DNA of 62,238 nucleotides from Nitrosomonas sp. (GCF_022842015.1 NZ_JALHQJ010000005.1:1-62238); one strand, 5' to 3'; shown: positions 46,758 through 56,548, counted from the first letter of the stretch. Numbers and translations are program-made. The notes: generated by a model from the sequence alone, not told the origin.

Positions 46758-46796
46758 AAAAAGGCAATTTAGCTTAATAAGTAAACTAAATTGCCT
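46758..46796 (-). terminator. Terminator of cytochrome P460 gene
   Basis: A perfect 11-bp stem (AGGCAATTTAG / CTAAATTGCCT) followed on the minus strand by TTTTTAC, 37 bases after the stop codon. It shares its AGGCAATTT arm with the terminator at 46075-46121. Confidence 0.85.
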
Positions 46797-46832
46797 CGTA
46801 ACAAAACCTACCGGCTCAAAGCCGGTTACACA

Positions 46833-47423
46833 TTATTTACCTGACTTAGCAGCACGTAATACGGGATAGAATTGGGTGAAGACCATATCGTGTGCAGCAT
46901 GTTCCTTATGGCAGGCAGCGCATGCTTCATCCGCTTGGATAATACCTTGTTTGGCTTCATACGATTCAAAACCAAAAAATGCCCAGTTACCGGGTCTTTC
47001 GGGATAGCGCTTGGAATCTTTCACCATCGCAGCAATGCCATTGTATTCACCTGGGAAATAGCCATTCCCGCTAGGCGCTTCTTTGCTACCTATGCTAGCT
47101 AATTCTTTAACGATAACAGTTCCATCACGGAATTCACCCGTTTTCTTCCAGTGGTACCAGCTGGTAGGGTCAACATAAACATTATGAAATTCTGGAAAGG
47201 CTGCTTTATCATCATTTAATTCATTGGGCGTGACAGATGCGCCAATAAATACCCATTCACGATAGTCTTTAGGAGTTAACAATACATGCTCTTTAGTAAA
47301 GCTGCCATAATTAAGCCCTTTGTGTGCATGATGGGCATCAGAAGCAATCACTGGGCTGGCCAGCGCAATGGACAACAATACTGGAGCAATACTGCTTAAT
47401 AACGTTTTTTTTAACTGTAACAT
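46833..47423 (-). CDS. cytL: Cytochrome P460, with Ala at the distal-base position
   Basis: A periplasmic c-type haem enzyme of 196 residues that oxidises hydroxylamine and, in some versions, nitric oxide. A signal peptide (about 1-28) comes first. The haem motif is CAACH (about 167-171). The lysine that cross-links to the haem in N. europaea (Lys-70) aligns with Lys-106 here (GTVIVKELAS). The distal Glu-96 aligns with Ala-131 (NGIAAMVKD), so the base that assists hydroxylamine oxidation appears to be missing. The rest matches the N. europaea protein closely. It has its own promoter and terminator. Confidence 0.92.
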   Translation of the reverse strand: MLQLKKTLLSSIAPVLLSIALASPVIASDAHHAHKGLNYGSFTKEHVLLTPKDYREWVFIGASVTPNELNDDKAAFPEFHNVYVDPTSWYHWKKTGEFRDGTVIVKELASIGSKEAPSGNGYFPGEYNGIAAMVKDSKRYPERPGNWAFFGFESYEAKQGIIQADEACAACHKEHAAHDMVFTQFYPVLRAAKSGK

Positions 47424-47484
47424 AATAAGCCCTTAAATTGGTTAAAGAAACATACAGAAAACAGCAAAATTTTGCACTGCCTTC

Positions 47485-47520
47485 CTTTTTTATGGTAGTC
47501 AGACAAAGTATCTTCGTCAA
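47485..47520 (-). promoter_or_regulatory. Promoter of cytochrome P460 gene
   Basis: On the minus strand TTGACG (47515-47520), 17 bases, and TACCAT (47492-47497) give a start near 47485, with a leader of about 60 bases. The rest of the 319-base gap between the P460 and DUF1614 genes shows nothing further. Confidence 0.6.
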
Positions 47521-47742
47521 GGGATTATCCTCTCACTGCAAAGTGGATAACCCTTCAATACCGTTGACTAACGATCATTGTTTATTTTATTTCTAATTGA
47601 AGCACAGCAAATCTCTAGCTTGACTGCATTTTTTTGACCATAACTTTATGGCAAGCTAGTCTCTGGAAGAATATCATAACCAAATGTTTTCTTACTTAAT
47701 TCAGAAAATAGCACCACTGAGTGCTATCTTTCGCACTATAAC

Positions 47743-48414
47743 ATGATGAAAAACTATTTTTCTCCGATTCACTTGCTATTTTTCGTTGCTTTGCTTGGTA
47801 TCATAATAATATTGATCCAGATGGAGCTACTGTCTTTTGCTTTTGTAAAACTGGGACTGTCGCCTGAATTTGGATTGATGATACTGTTTCTATCGTTACT
47901 CGGCAGCGCCGTGAATCTTCCGGTAGCAAGAATTAAAAGCACTGCAACAAAGCAGGTATTCACACAGTCTGTGTACAAAGGATTGCTTAGAATACCCGGA
48001 CAGCCGTTTACTTACGAAACGCAGCTTTTCATTAATCTTGGCGGTTGTCTGATACCGGTAACACTATCGATTTACTTATTTTCCAATAGCACATTGAGTT
48101 TATTGCCCACATTGCTGGGCATCGCTATCATCAGTAGTATCAGCTACAATTTCAGCCGCCCGATTTCTGGGCTTGGCATCGGCATGCCAATTCTGATCGC
48201 CCCAATCAGTGCAGCGTTAGTGGGATTATCAATCAGTCCGGATCAAAGCGCCTCGCTGGCGTATATCAGCGGCACATTGGGAGTACTGATTGGCGCAGAT
48301 TTACTACGCATGAAGGATATTTCCCGGCTCGGCACACCGTATGCCTCGATCGGCGGTGCGGGTACATTTGATGGCATATTCATCACTGGCATTGTGGCGG
48401 CCCTACTGGCTTGA
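47743..48414 (+). CDS. DUF1614 membrane protein
   Basis: A 223-residue protein with about six hydrophobic helices. MILFLSLLGSAVNLPVARI, then INLGGCLIPVTLSIYLF and the end GTPYASIGGAGTFDGIFITGIVAALLA match the DUF1614 family, whose function is unknown. It lies 69 bases upstream of hoxF on the same strand, so it may be the first gene of the hydrogenase transcript; a link to hydrogenase work is inference only. Confidence 0.82.
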   Translation: MMKNYFSPIHLLFFVALLGIIIILIQMELLSFAFVKLGLSPEFGLMILFLSLLGSAVNLPVARIKSTATKQVFTQSVYKGLLRIPGQPFTYETQLFINLGGCLIPVTLSIYLFSNSTLSLLPTLLGIAIISSISYNFSRPISGLGIGMPILIAPISAALVGLSISPDQSASLAYISGTLGVLIGADLLRMKDISRLGTPYASIGGAGTFDGIFITGIVAALLA

Positions 48415-48483
48415 GGCTTCATTCTCGACAACTCCTTATTGCGTTTCTGTTACTTTAAGGCGAATCCCGCTATACTCATTGGC

Positions 48484-50250
48484 ATGACGAATTCATGCCA
48501 GCATAATTCTTTTAATTTGCCGCAGGAACATCTGTTGCACCGGCTGCATACGTTGCAGCGGGAATACCTTCATATTTCACCGCAGGCCATGCAACAAGTC
48601 GCGGCTGAATTTAATTTGCCGCTCAGTCAAGTGGCTGGGGTCGTAGCGTTTTATTCTTTTTTTTCCACACAACCATGCGGCCGTTTCCACATATTGTTCA
48701 GTAATTGCACCAGCTGCGGCTATCTGCCAGATGGACAAAACCTGATGCAATTGCTGGCACAGCAATTGCAAGTCAATCCCGGCAAGACGCGGACAGATGG
48801 ATTGATCAGTATTGGTGAGACTTCCTGTATCGGCCTATGCGATCAAGGTGCATCGTTGCTGGTCAATGGTATACCACTTACTCACTTGAACCCGGACAAG
48901 ATTGCACAGATCGCGCAGCAGATTACAGCCAACATATCGACGGATGAATGGCCAGCGGAATGGTTTGAGATACATGACACAATCCATCAACGCAACCTTT
49001 TGTTGACGACAGCACAGCCTGCGCCCGGCAGCACGCTACAACAGGCAATAACGCATGGCGCAGCAGAAACATTGACAACCATCCAGCAATCCGGCTTAAA
49101 TGGTCGCGGCGGTGCTGGATTCAATACCGGTAAAAAATGGCAACTGTGCCGCGAAGCGCCCGGTGATGCGCATTATGTTATCTGCAACGCCGACGAAGGC
49201 GAACCCGGCACGTTCAAAGACCGTGTGTTACTGCGCCATCACGCCGAAACATTGTTTGAAGGCATGACATTGTGCGCTTTTGTTATCGGAGCAAACAAGG
49301 GCTTGGTTTACTTGCGCGGGGAATATCGCTATCTGCTCTCGCACTTGCAAGCCGTGCTTACGCAACGGCGTAATCGCGGATTATTAGGAAGACACATTCT
49401 AAATCATGCGGATTTCCACTTCGACATCGACATTGTTGTGGGTGCGGGTGCCTATATTTGCGGCGAGGAATCGGCGCTGATCGAATCGCTAGAAGGAAAA
49501 TCCGGCATTCCACGTATCCGCCCGCCATTTCCGGTCACACATGGTTATCTAGGACAACCCACTGTAGTCAATAATGTTGAAACCTTAATTGCCGCAGCGC
49601 ATATCGTCGCATACGGCAGCAGCTGGTTTAATTCTGTCGGTACCCAGAAATCGAGGGGCACAAAAATCCTCAGCGTCAGCGGTGACTGCCGGTTACCGGG
49701 AATCTATGAATACCCGTTTGGCGTGCACATTCAACAAATCTTGGATGATTGCGGCGCGCAGAAGGTACAAGCGGTACAAATAGGTGGACCTGCTGGAAAA
49801 CTAATCGGCGCGCCGGATTTTAACCATACCATCAGTTTCGAGGATATATCCACCGGTGGGTCGTTTTTAATCTTCGGACACCAGCGTGACTTGCTAACGG
49901 TTCATCGCAATTTTGCCCATTTCTTTGCACATGAGAGCTGCGGTTTTTGCACCCCTTGCCGCATCGGCACACAGCTGCTGAAAAATAATCTGGATAAAAT
50001 TGCAGAAGCTCACAGCACAGCAAACGATATCGAAACACTGAAACAGCTCGCTTTTTTGATTCAGCATCACTCGCATTGTGGCTTGGGGCATACCGCTGCC
50101 AATCATATTCTGGACGGCTTGCAGCATTTTCCGCAAGTTTTTACAACCCATCTGAATCAGAATTTCGTTGCACAATTCGATCTTGATCAGGCACTGGAAA
50201 GCGCTCGACAGATTACGCGCCGCGACGACGCTGCAGCCCATCTGGATTAA
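48484..50250 (+). CDS. hoxF: NAD-reducing hydrogenase, diaphorase subunit HoxF
   Basis: A 588-residue diaphorase subunit with two parts: a NuoE-like [2Fe-2S] domain (about 1-140, Cys in NCTSCG and SCIGLC) and a NuoF-like domain with FMN/NAD loops GRGGAGFNTGKKW, CNADEGEPGTFKDR and a C-terminal [4Fe-4S] site (ESCGFCTPCR with a later HSHCGLG). It passes electrons from the hydrogenase to NAD+. This fused layout is typical of group 3d HoxF. The open frame begins at 48439; the ATG at 48484 starts the usual N-terminus. HoxU follows after six bases. Confidence 0.95.
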   Translation: MTNSCQHNSFNLPQEHLLHRLHTLQREYLHISPQAMQQVAAEFNLPLSQVAGVVAFYSFFSTQPCGRFHILFSNCTSCGYLPDGQNLMQLLAQQLQVNPGKTRTDGLISIGETSCIGLCDQGASLLVNGIPLTHLNPDKIAQIAQQITANISTDEWPAEWFEIHDTIHQRNLLLTTAQPAPGSTLQQAITHGAAETLTTIQQSGLNGRGGAGFNTGKKWQLCREAPGDAHYVICNADEGEPGTFKDRVLLRHHAETLFEGMTLCAFVIGANKGLVYLRGEYRYLLSHLQAVLTQRRNRGLLGRHILNHADFHFDIDIVVGAGAYICGEESALIESLEGKSGIPRIRPPFPVTHGYLGQPTVVNNVETLIAAAHIVAYGSSWFNSVGTQKSRGTKILSVSGDCRLPGIYEYPFGVHIQQILDDCGAQKVQAVQIGGPAGKLIGAPDFNHTISFEDISTGGSFLIFGHQRDLLTVHRNFAHFFAHESCGFCTPCRIGTQLLKNNLDKIAEAHSTANDIETLKQLAFLIQHHSHCGLGHTAANHILDGLQHFPQVFTTHLNQNFVAQFDLDQALESARQITRRDDAAAHLD

Positions 50251-50256
50251 ATCGGA

Positions 50257-51018
50257 ATGTCAGCAATCCAAAATACAATTCGCATAGACAACCAGGAAAT
50301 TCCGTTCACACCGGGACAAACGATCATGGATGCCGCATTAGCCGCCAAGGTTTATATTCCGCATTTATGCCACTATCCCGGCTTGCCACCAAGCGGCAAT
50401 TGCCGTTTGTGCGTAGTGGAAATCGGGAATCGCAGCGTCGCTGCATGCACGACACCGGCAGCAGCGGATCAGGCAATCTGCAGTAACACACCGGAATTGA
50501 ACCAGGCGCGCAAAGCGCTCACGCAAATGCTATTTGTCGAAGGCGATCACATCTGCCCGTCATGCGAAAAAACCGGCAATTGCAAGCTACAGGCTATGGC
50601 TTATTATCTCGGCATGCTGGACGATCACTTTCCGCAGTTTTATCAACGCCGCGAAATCGACGCATCGCATCCCGATATCCTGCTTGACCGCAAACGCTGC
50701 ATCCTGTGCGATTTATGCGTGCGCGCCAGCCGCGAAGTAGACGGGAAAAATGTGTTCGCCATTGCCGGGCGCGGCACCCAAGCTCATTTAATCGTCAATT
50801 CCCCGAGCGGTAAACTGGCTGACAGCCCGCTAGCGAAGACCGATCTGGCAACTACCATCTGTCCGGTCGGCGCAATTTTGATCAAACAACGAGGATATCA
50901 AGTGCCGATCGGAAAACGTATCTATGATCAACACACGATTCGAGAAACCACTATGCAGGAACACATCCCAAGCTGCGATAAACTTAAACACAAAGGACAT
51001 CAAGACACAGAACGTTAA
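50257..51018 (+). CDS. hoxU: NAD-reducing hydrogenase, iron-sulfur subunit HoxU
   Basis: A 253-residue NuoG-N-like subunit linking the diaphorase to the hydrogenase module. It has an N-terminal plant-type [2Fe-2S] site (CHYPGLPPSGNCRLCVVE with a later CTTP), a [4Fe-4S] site with His ligand (HICPSCEKTGNC) and a further cluster site (CILCDLC, later TICPVGA). In Cupriavidus necator the next gene would be hoxY; here the following gene is on the opposite strand. Confidence 0.95.
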   Translation: MSAIQNTIRIDNQEIPFTPGQTIMDAALAAKVYIPHLCHYPGLPPSGNCRLCVVEIGNRSVAACTTPAAADQAICSNTPELNQARKALTQMLFVEGDHICPSCEKTGNCKLQAMAYYLGMLDDHFPQFYQRREIDASHPDILLDRKRCILCDLCVRASREVDGKNVFAIAGRGTQAHLIVNSPSGKLADSPLAKTDLATTICPVGAILIKQRGYQVPIGKRIYDQHTIRETTMQEHIPSCDKLKHKGHQDTER

Positions 51019-51044
51019 TCTTTTCAGATTAATTCCCTGTTTTA

Positions 51045-54000
51045 TTAACTTGGATAATTTAATTTGGGCAGAGTTTTACTGGGTCTACCGAAGTTATATC
51101 CCTGTGCGAGATCAATACCCAGCTTTTTAACCATCTTGAAGGTATCTTCATCTTCAACGTATTCCGCCACGGTTATTTTACCTAGCCCGTGTGCTACATC
51201 CACCATGGCTTTAACAAAAACCTGATTGTCTCGATTATTGTGCAAATCGCTGATGAATAAGCCATCTATCTTCAAAATTTCCACACCTAAATATTTGAGA
51301 TAGCCAAAGGTGGAGAAACCACTGCCAAAATCATCCAGGCAGACTTTACAGCCAGATTGATGAATGGATTCAATAAAACGTTGCGCATCCTGAATGTCGG
51401 AAACGGCAGCGGTTTCGGTCAACTCAATAATCAAGCGACTAGGCTCGACGCCTCGTTCCATCAATAATTTTCGGATATAAAGTGGCAATGAAGGCTCATC
51501 GAATGTTCGCCCGGAAATATTGATCGCCAGTGGCGGCATATTGAGGTCATTGGCTAATTTCTCGATACTCTCTTTGACAACCCAGCGATCAATATCCAAG
51601 ATTTGGCCGCTTTTCTCGGCGATTGGAATAAATTGACCTGGCATAATCAAGTGATCCGGCTGCTCCAGGTCACGCATTCTAATCAGCACTTCGGCATGAC
51701 TGAGAGATCTATCACTGGTTAAGTAAACACCCTGAAAATGCAATTCAAACAGATCCTGTTCCAATGCCTGGGCAATTCTGTTGCGCCATGACATTCGTTG
51801 TAACATAGCCTTCGAATCATCCCGTGCCGAATCATAAATTGCCCAAGTATTTTTGCCCTGAGTTTTAGCCTGATACATGGCGGTATCAGCATGCGCAATC
51901 AAGTCTTCTGTTGTTTCGCCATGCTCTGGAAAGATCGCCACACCCAGGCTGCTGGTCAAACGAAGATTGGTACCGTGAAAACGCAATGGGATTGATGCAA
52001 TGGCAGTAACAATTCTAGAGGGTAAGGCATTAATATCTTCGTCTGGCTGAATAACACTTAGGATGGCGAACTCGTCGCCACCCAACCGGGCAAAAATTTC
52101 GATTTGCCGAATTACACTGGATATTTCACCTGCGGCCCTGACTAATACCGTATCACCTGCGCTATGTCCAAACGTGTCGTTAATGTACTTAAAGTCATCC
52201 AGGTCAAAATACAATAAAGCAAACTTACCGCGGTTGCGCAGACAGTTTGCGATCAGAAATTCAAGTTGCTCCTGGAAGCGGTGCCGGTTGTATAGACCAG
52301 TTAAAGGATCACGCTCGGCCAGATACAACAGCTGTTGTGCGGTTTGGCGTTCCTGAGTAATGTCCTCATAAATCCATAATCGTCCCAGTACCCGCCCTTC
52401 ACCATCAGTAACCGGATAGGACAGCTGGGTGAGCATGCGGCCGTCACTTAGTTCCAGCTCGAAACGTTCGCTGATTTCATGAGTATGCATAACGTTAAGA
52501 ACAAATTTAGAAGCATGTGTTGGTTGTGCAAAACGCTCTGTGGATCGTTCCAGCACAATTTTTGTCGGCAATCCTGTCAGATCGTCATTCTCATCGATCA
52601 ACCACATCTGCAAAAAAGCGGGATTCACGTATTCGACACGACGTTCGTTGTCTTCAAACAGAATACCAATATTCATGGCTGCAAGTAGTGCACTCATGCG
52701 GCTTTGTTCGCGCTCTGCCAGAGTACGCAATTCACGCTGATGTTTCTCAGATATCTTTAACTCTTCCAATGAGTGACTCAGTGCCTCCTCACTTTGTTGT
52801 AAAGCAATTTCTCTGGTTTTTCGTTCCTCAATATCAGTGTGTGTCCCCAGCATACGCAACGGACGATTTTGACTGTCGTATTCCACCAACTTTCCCATCG
52901 ACAATATCCATTTCCAGACGCCTTGCTGAGTAAGTTGCCGAAATTCCACCTGATAATCTTCGCGCAAGCCACTAATGTATTCCTGGTAAATTCGATACAC
53001 TCGTTCCTGATCCTCCGGATGCAAGCGATCTCGCCATTTACTATTGGTTTCTACAAATGTGTTAGGGGCATAACCAAGCATTAATGCATATTCAGGACTT
53101 ACTAATGCCTCACCTGTTTGTACATTAAGATCCCACAGCCCTTGATTAGCTGCGGTTAGCGCCAGGCGCAAACGAGATTCACTCTCACGCAACTCACGAT
53201 CAGTACTCCTGCGCGCCACCTGAATGCCGGCGATCGAACATGCAATCAACATATTGGTGGCAACAAAAATACATAAAACCAAATGATCTAGCGTAAAAAT
53301 ACCATTTATAAAGGGGCCTAACCCTTGAGCAGTACCCCAGGTTGCTATTATGGAAATAACAGCCGCTGCTGACACACCGCCTAATGCACTTAAACGCAAA
53401 CTGGCCCAAATCAATGGAGGAAAAACCAAAAAAGCCAGTGATAATTGAAGATCACCCAGTGCCAGAGTATTTCCAAATACCATCCACGCAATTAGAGCGC
53501 AGAGTGTGATGATCAAGACGGATTCAGCGTTTGAAGCCTCATGGCGTACAACCTCATTCTTATAATAAATTGACCATGCTAATAATAACGGAGTAAAAAT
53601 CAGTATGCCCACGATGTCGCCAAACCACCAACCCAGCCATGCTTGTTGTATCTGATCCGCTATCAAGTTATCACTTGTAAATAAAGCCAGCACACCAAAG
53701 CTAGGAGGGAATAACATACTACTCGGTACAATTAAGACAAATGCCAATATGTCGCGGCTACGTAAAAAGTCATTTTTAAAATTAGCCACTTGTTTAAGCA
53801 GTATTGCGCCTAAAACAGGTCCCAGAGTATTTCCAAATGCAATCAGGCTGGCCGTGGATAAGGTAAGATCACCCGTGGTTAAATTGGCTAGAAATGCACC
53901 AAAAAATATACCCGGCCAACACCACAATCCCCAGATCATGAGTGCTGCAAGGGCTATTCCCGTTGGAGGCCAGAACAAGGTGATGTTCGATCCCATATAG

Positions 54001-54101
54001 GGAAAAGCCAAGCCTAACTTTCCGGTTGCAAAATAGGTTAAAGTCAACAAAGCAATCCCTAAAACCCGAAATACCATTGATGCAATTTTATTTTTTTTCA
54101 T
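51045..54101 (-). CDS. MASE1-PAS-PAS-GGDEF-EAL protein inside the hox cluster
   Basis: A sensor of about 1018 residues. A MASE1 membrane domain of eight or so helices comes first (GKLGLAFPYMGSNITLFWPPTGIALAAL), then a PAS_3-type PAS (about 310-430), a second PAS (about 465-580), GGDEF (about 590-750) and EAL (about 765-1010). The cyclase loop is GGDEF, but the inhibitory site reads RQIE in place of RxxD. The EAL active site looks usable: EVLIR, ELTET, LDDFG, KIDG. An ATG at 54101 is preferred to the upstream TTG at 54110. It runs against hoxFU and hoxYH and splits them. Confidence 0.93.
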   Translation of the reverse strand: MKKNKIASMVFRVLGIALLTLTYFATGKLGLAFPYMGSNITLFWPPTGIALAALMIWGLWCWPGIFFGAFLANLTTGDLTLSTASLIAFGNTLGPVLGAILLKQVANFKNDFLRSRDILAFVLIVPSSMLFPPSFGVLALFTSDNLIADQIQQAWLGWWFGDIVGILIFTPLLLAWSIYYKNEVVRHEASNAESVLIITLCALIAWMVFGNTLALGDLQLSLAFLVFPPLIWASLRLSALGGVSAAAVISIIATWGTAQGLGPFINGIFTLDHLVLCIFVATNMLIACSIAGIQVARRSTDRELRESESRLRLALTAANQGLWDLNVQTGEALVSPEYALMLGYAPNTFVETNSKWRDRLHPEDQERVYRIYQEYISGLREDYQVEFRQLTQQGVWKWILSMGKLVEYDSQNRPLRMLGTHTDIEERKTREIALQQSEEALSHSLEELKISEKHQRELRTLAEREQSRMSALLAAMNIGILFEDNERRVEYVNPAFLQMWLIDENDDLTGLPTKIVLERSTERFAQPTHASKFVLNVMHTHEISERFELELSDGRMLTQLSYPVTDGEGRVLGRLWIYEDITQERQTAQQLLYLAERDPLTGLYNRHRFQEQLEFLIANCLRNRGKFALLYFDLDDFKYINDTFGHSAGDTVLVRAAGEISSVIRQIEIFARLGGDEFAILSVIQPDEDINALPSRIVTAIASIPLRFHGTNLRLTSSLGVAIFPEHGETTEDLIAHADTAMYQAKTQGKNTWAIYDSARDDSKAMLQRMSWRNRIAQALEQDLFELHFQGVYLTSDRSLSHAEVLIRMRDLEQPDHLIMPGQFIPIAEKSGQILDIDRWVVKESIEKLANDLNMPPLAINISGRTFDEPSLPLYIRKLLMERGVEPSRLIIELTETAAVSDIQDAQRFIESIHQSGCKVCLDDFGSGFSTFGYLKYLGVEILKIDGLFISDLHNNRDNQVFVKAMVDVAHGLGKITVAEYVEDEDTFKMVKKLGIDLAQGYNFGRPSKTLPKLNYPS

Positions 54102-54489
54102 CTGCTTCAATACCCAATCATGATCATGTTATTTCGCAGCATCAAAGGCTTGCACTATAGCAAGCTGCTTATGGGATACGCATTTTCCTTCCACTGCGAA
54201 CTATACAGCTTATCAAGCTGCCGCTGAATAGTTGTTTTGTACTGGCAGGTGCGGATTAAATAATTAAACCGCTATCATATTCTCGTTATGGCCGAAAGAT
54301 TGCCCTCATTGATATACAAGGCGGTCTCTACCAGGGGCCACCCACCGCCACTAAATCCACTCAAGGAAAGCTCCTCATGGTTTTTTGATTGCTATGCTAT
54401 TATTTGAAATCTAAGCGAGCTGGGCAAATCGACATTAACACGGTCCAGAAAACAAATTTGCAGGGACATATTGCGCAGCATCATAAACC
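54102..54489. other. Divergent region between the GGDEF-EAL gene and hoxY
   Basis: Because hoxY is cut off from hoxU by an opposite-strand gene, a promoter for hoxYH is expected here, but I cannot single out a -35/-10 or a -24/-12 pair by eye. No gene is seen. Confidence 0.4.
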
Positions 54490-55047
54490 ATGACGATTGA
54501 GCTCACCACTAAACGAAAAATCAAAATCGCCACCACATCACTGGCTGGTTGCTTTGGTTGCCATATGTCTTTTTTGGATATGGATGAACGCTTGACAGGC
54601 TTGCTCGAGCAGGTTGAGTTTGATCGCTCACCATTCACCGACATCAAGCACTGTGGGCGATGTGACATCGGTCTGATCGAAGGCGGGGTGTGTACTGCGG
54701 AGAATGTACACGTGTTGCGCGAATTCCGCGCTAACTGCACCACGTTGGTGGCCGTCGGCGCCTGCGCAATCAATGGCGGCGTGCCCGCGATGCGCAATTA
54801 TTTTGACTTGCAGGAATGCCTGCAGGAAGTCTATCTGAATGGAGCCGGTGTCACCAATCCGCAAATTCCCGACGATATTGAATTGCCGCTGCTGCTGGAT
54901 AAAGTCTACCCCATCAACGAAGTGGTGCACATTGATTACTTTCTGCCCGGTTGCCCGCCATCCGCCGATGCGTTCTTGCAACTGCTGGAACCGCTATTAG
55001 CCGGACAAAAACCGATTATTCAAAAATCGCAATTGCATTACGATTAA
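54490..55047 (+). CDS. hoxY: NAD-reducing hydrogenase small subunit HoxY
   Basis: The 185-residue small subunit carries the proximal [4Fe-4S] cluster: GCFGCHMSF near the start, GACAINGGVPAM in the middle and FLPGCPPSADAF near the end supply the cysteines. It lacks a Tat signal and the extra C-terminal clusters of membrane hydrogenases, as expected for the soluble group 3d enzyme. hoxH starts eight bases after its stop. Confidence 0.95.
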   Translation: MTIELTTKRKIKIATTSLAGCFGCHMSFLDMDERLTGLLEQVEFDRSPFTDIKHCGRCDIGLIEGGVCTAENVHVLREFRANCTTLVAVGACAINGGVPAMRNYFDLQECLQEVYLNGAGVTNPQIPDDIELPLLLDKVYPINEVVHIDYFLPGCPPSADAFLQLLEPLLAGQKPIIQKSQLHYD

Positions 55048-55055
55048 ACGTTATT

Positions 55056-56537
55056 ATGGAATCAGATAAGCCTTCATCACACCCCCCAGCTACCCGGCGC
55101 ATCGCCATCGATCCGGTCACGCGCGTCGAAGGGCACGGCAAAATTACATTGCTGCTGGACGAACACAATCACATCATCGAGGCACGACTACATATTGTCG
55201 AATTTCGCGGCTTTGAGAAATTCATTCAAGGCCGCCCGTATTGGGAAGTGCCGTTCTTGGTGCAACGGCTCTGCGGCATTTGCCCGGTCAGCCATCAATT
55301 GGCGGCAGCCAAAGCGGTGGATCAAATCGTGGGGATGCAGCAACTCACGCCCACGGCTACCAAGTTGCGCCGTTTGTTGCATTTCGGCCAGATCCTGCAA
55401 TCGCATGCACTGCATTTTTTTCACCTCTCCTCCCCCGATTTTCTCTTCGGCTTCGGTAGCAACCCGGCACAACGCAATATTGCCGGTGTATTGGAACACT
55501 ATCCGGAAATCGCACTGAAAGGTGTCAAACTGCGCAAATTCGGCCAGCAAGTCATCGAGGCCATCACTGGCAAACGCGTGCACGGTACTGGAACCGTGCC
55601 GGGTGGCATGAACAAACCGCTGACAATCACTGCGCGTGATGCATTACTCGCTGACGTTGACAATATCCTGCTATGGAGTCAGGAAGCACTGGCACTGAAC
55701 GAACAAATCCACACCGAGCACCCGGAGCACCGCGATTTCGCCACGCTGCACAGCCATTTCCTCAGCATGACCGGAAGCAACGGCGAACTGGAGTTCTATC
55801 ATGGTGGATTGCGTGCGCGCGCTGCTGATAACAGCGTGATTTTCGATCAGTTCAACTACTGCGATTATCAACACATCCTGCGTGAAGAAGTACGCTCGTG
55901 GAGCTACATGAAATTCCCCTACTTCACCACATTGGGTACTGAGCAAGGGTGGTACCGCGTCGGCCCGCTGGCTCGCGTCAATAACTGCGATAGCATTTCT
56001 ACTCCGCTGGCCGAAAGTGCCCGCCAGCGTTTCAAGGCATTTGGCCAAGGCGGATTAGTGCACGATACACTCGCATATCACTGGGCACGCATGATTGAAG
56101 CCCTGCACTGCGCCGAATCAATACACGCTTTGCTACACGATGCAGACATCACCGGCACCGAATTAATGGTTGACAACGGTGAACACCAGTCGCAAGGCAT
56201 CGGTGTCATCGAAGCGCCGCGTGGCACGCTGTTCCATCACTATCAGGTCAACGCAGAAGGCCTGATTACCCAGGCCAATCTAATCGTATCAACTACCAGC
56301 AACAACCAAGCCATGAATGAATCTGTGCGCATCGTTGCAAATCGATACCTGGATGGCCAGGAAATCACTGAAGCATTATTGAATCACCTTGAAGTTGCAG
56401 TGCGCGCATACGATCCTTGCCTTTCCTGCGCCACGCATGCATTGGGCAAAATGCCATTGCAAGTGACGTTGCAAGATATGAATGGCAGGGTAGTCGATCA
56501 ATTAACCAAAGGAATGACGGGCGAAATTACCCGATAA
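55056..56537 (+). CDS. hoxH: NAD-reducing [NiFe] hydrogenase large subunit HoxH
   Basis: A 493-residue large subunit holding the NiFe centre. The L1 motif is RLCGICPVSH and the L2 motif DPCLSCATH, so all four nickel/iron-binding cysteines are present, with RVEGHGKI near the N-terminus. A 32-residue tail follows the last His, to be cut off by a HoxW-type protease; no hoxW or hyp genes are in the window. The open frame extends back into hoxY, but ATG 55056 is the proper start. Confidence 0.96.
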   Translation: MESDKPSSHPPATRRIAIDPVTRVEGHGKITLLLDEHNHIIEARLHIVEFRGFEKFIQGRPYWEVPFLVQRLCGICPVSHQLAAAKAVDQIVGMQQLTPTATKLRRLLHFGQILQSHALHFFHLSSPDFLFGFGSNPAQRNIAGVLEHYPEIALKGVKLRKFGQQVIEAITGKRVHGTGTVPGGMNKPLTITARDALLADVDNILLWSQEALALNEQIHTEHPEHRDFATLHSHFLSMTGSNGELEFYHGGLRARAADNSVIFDQFNYCDYQHILREEVRSWSYMKFPYFTTLGTEQGWYRVGPLARVNNCDSISTPLAESARQRFKAFGQGGLVHDTLAYHWARMIEALHCAESIHALLHDADITGTELMVDNGEHQSQGIGVIEAPRGTLFHHYQVNAEGLITQANLIVSTTSNNQAMNESVRIVANRYLDGQEITEALLNHLEVAVRAYDPCLSCATHALGKMPLQVTLQDMNGRVVDQLTKGMTGEITR

Positions 56538-56548
56538 CCGCTGATAGC

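Noticed and set aside
54951..55055. Upstream start for HoxH
   Set aside because: It lies within hoxY in another frame; family proteins begin near the ATG at 55056.
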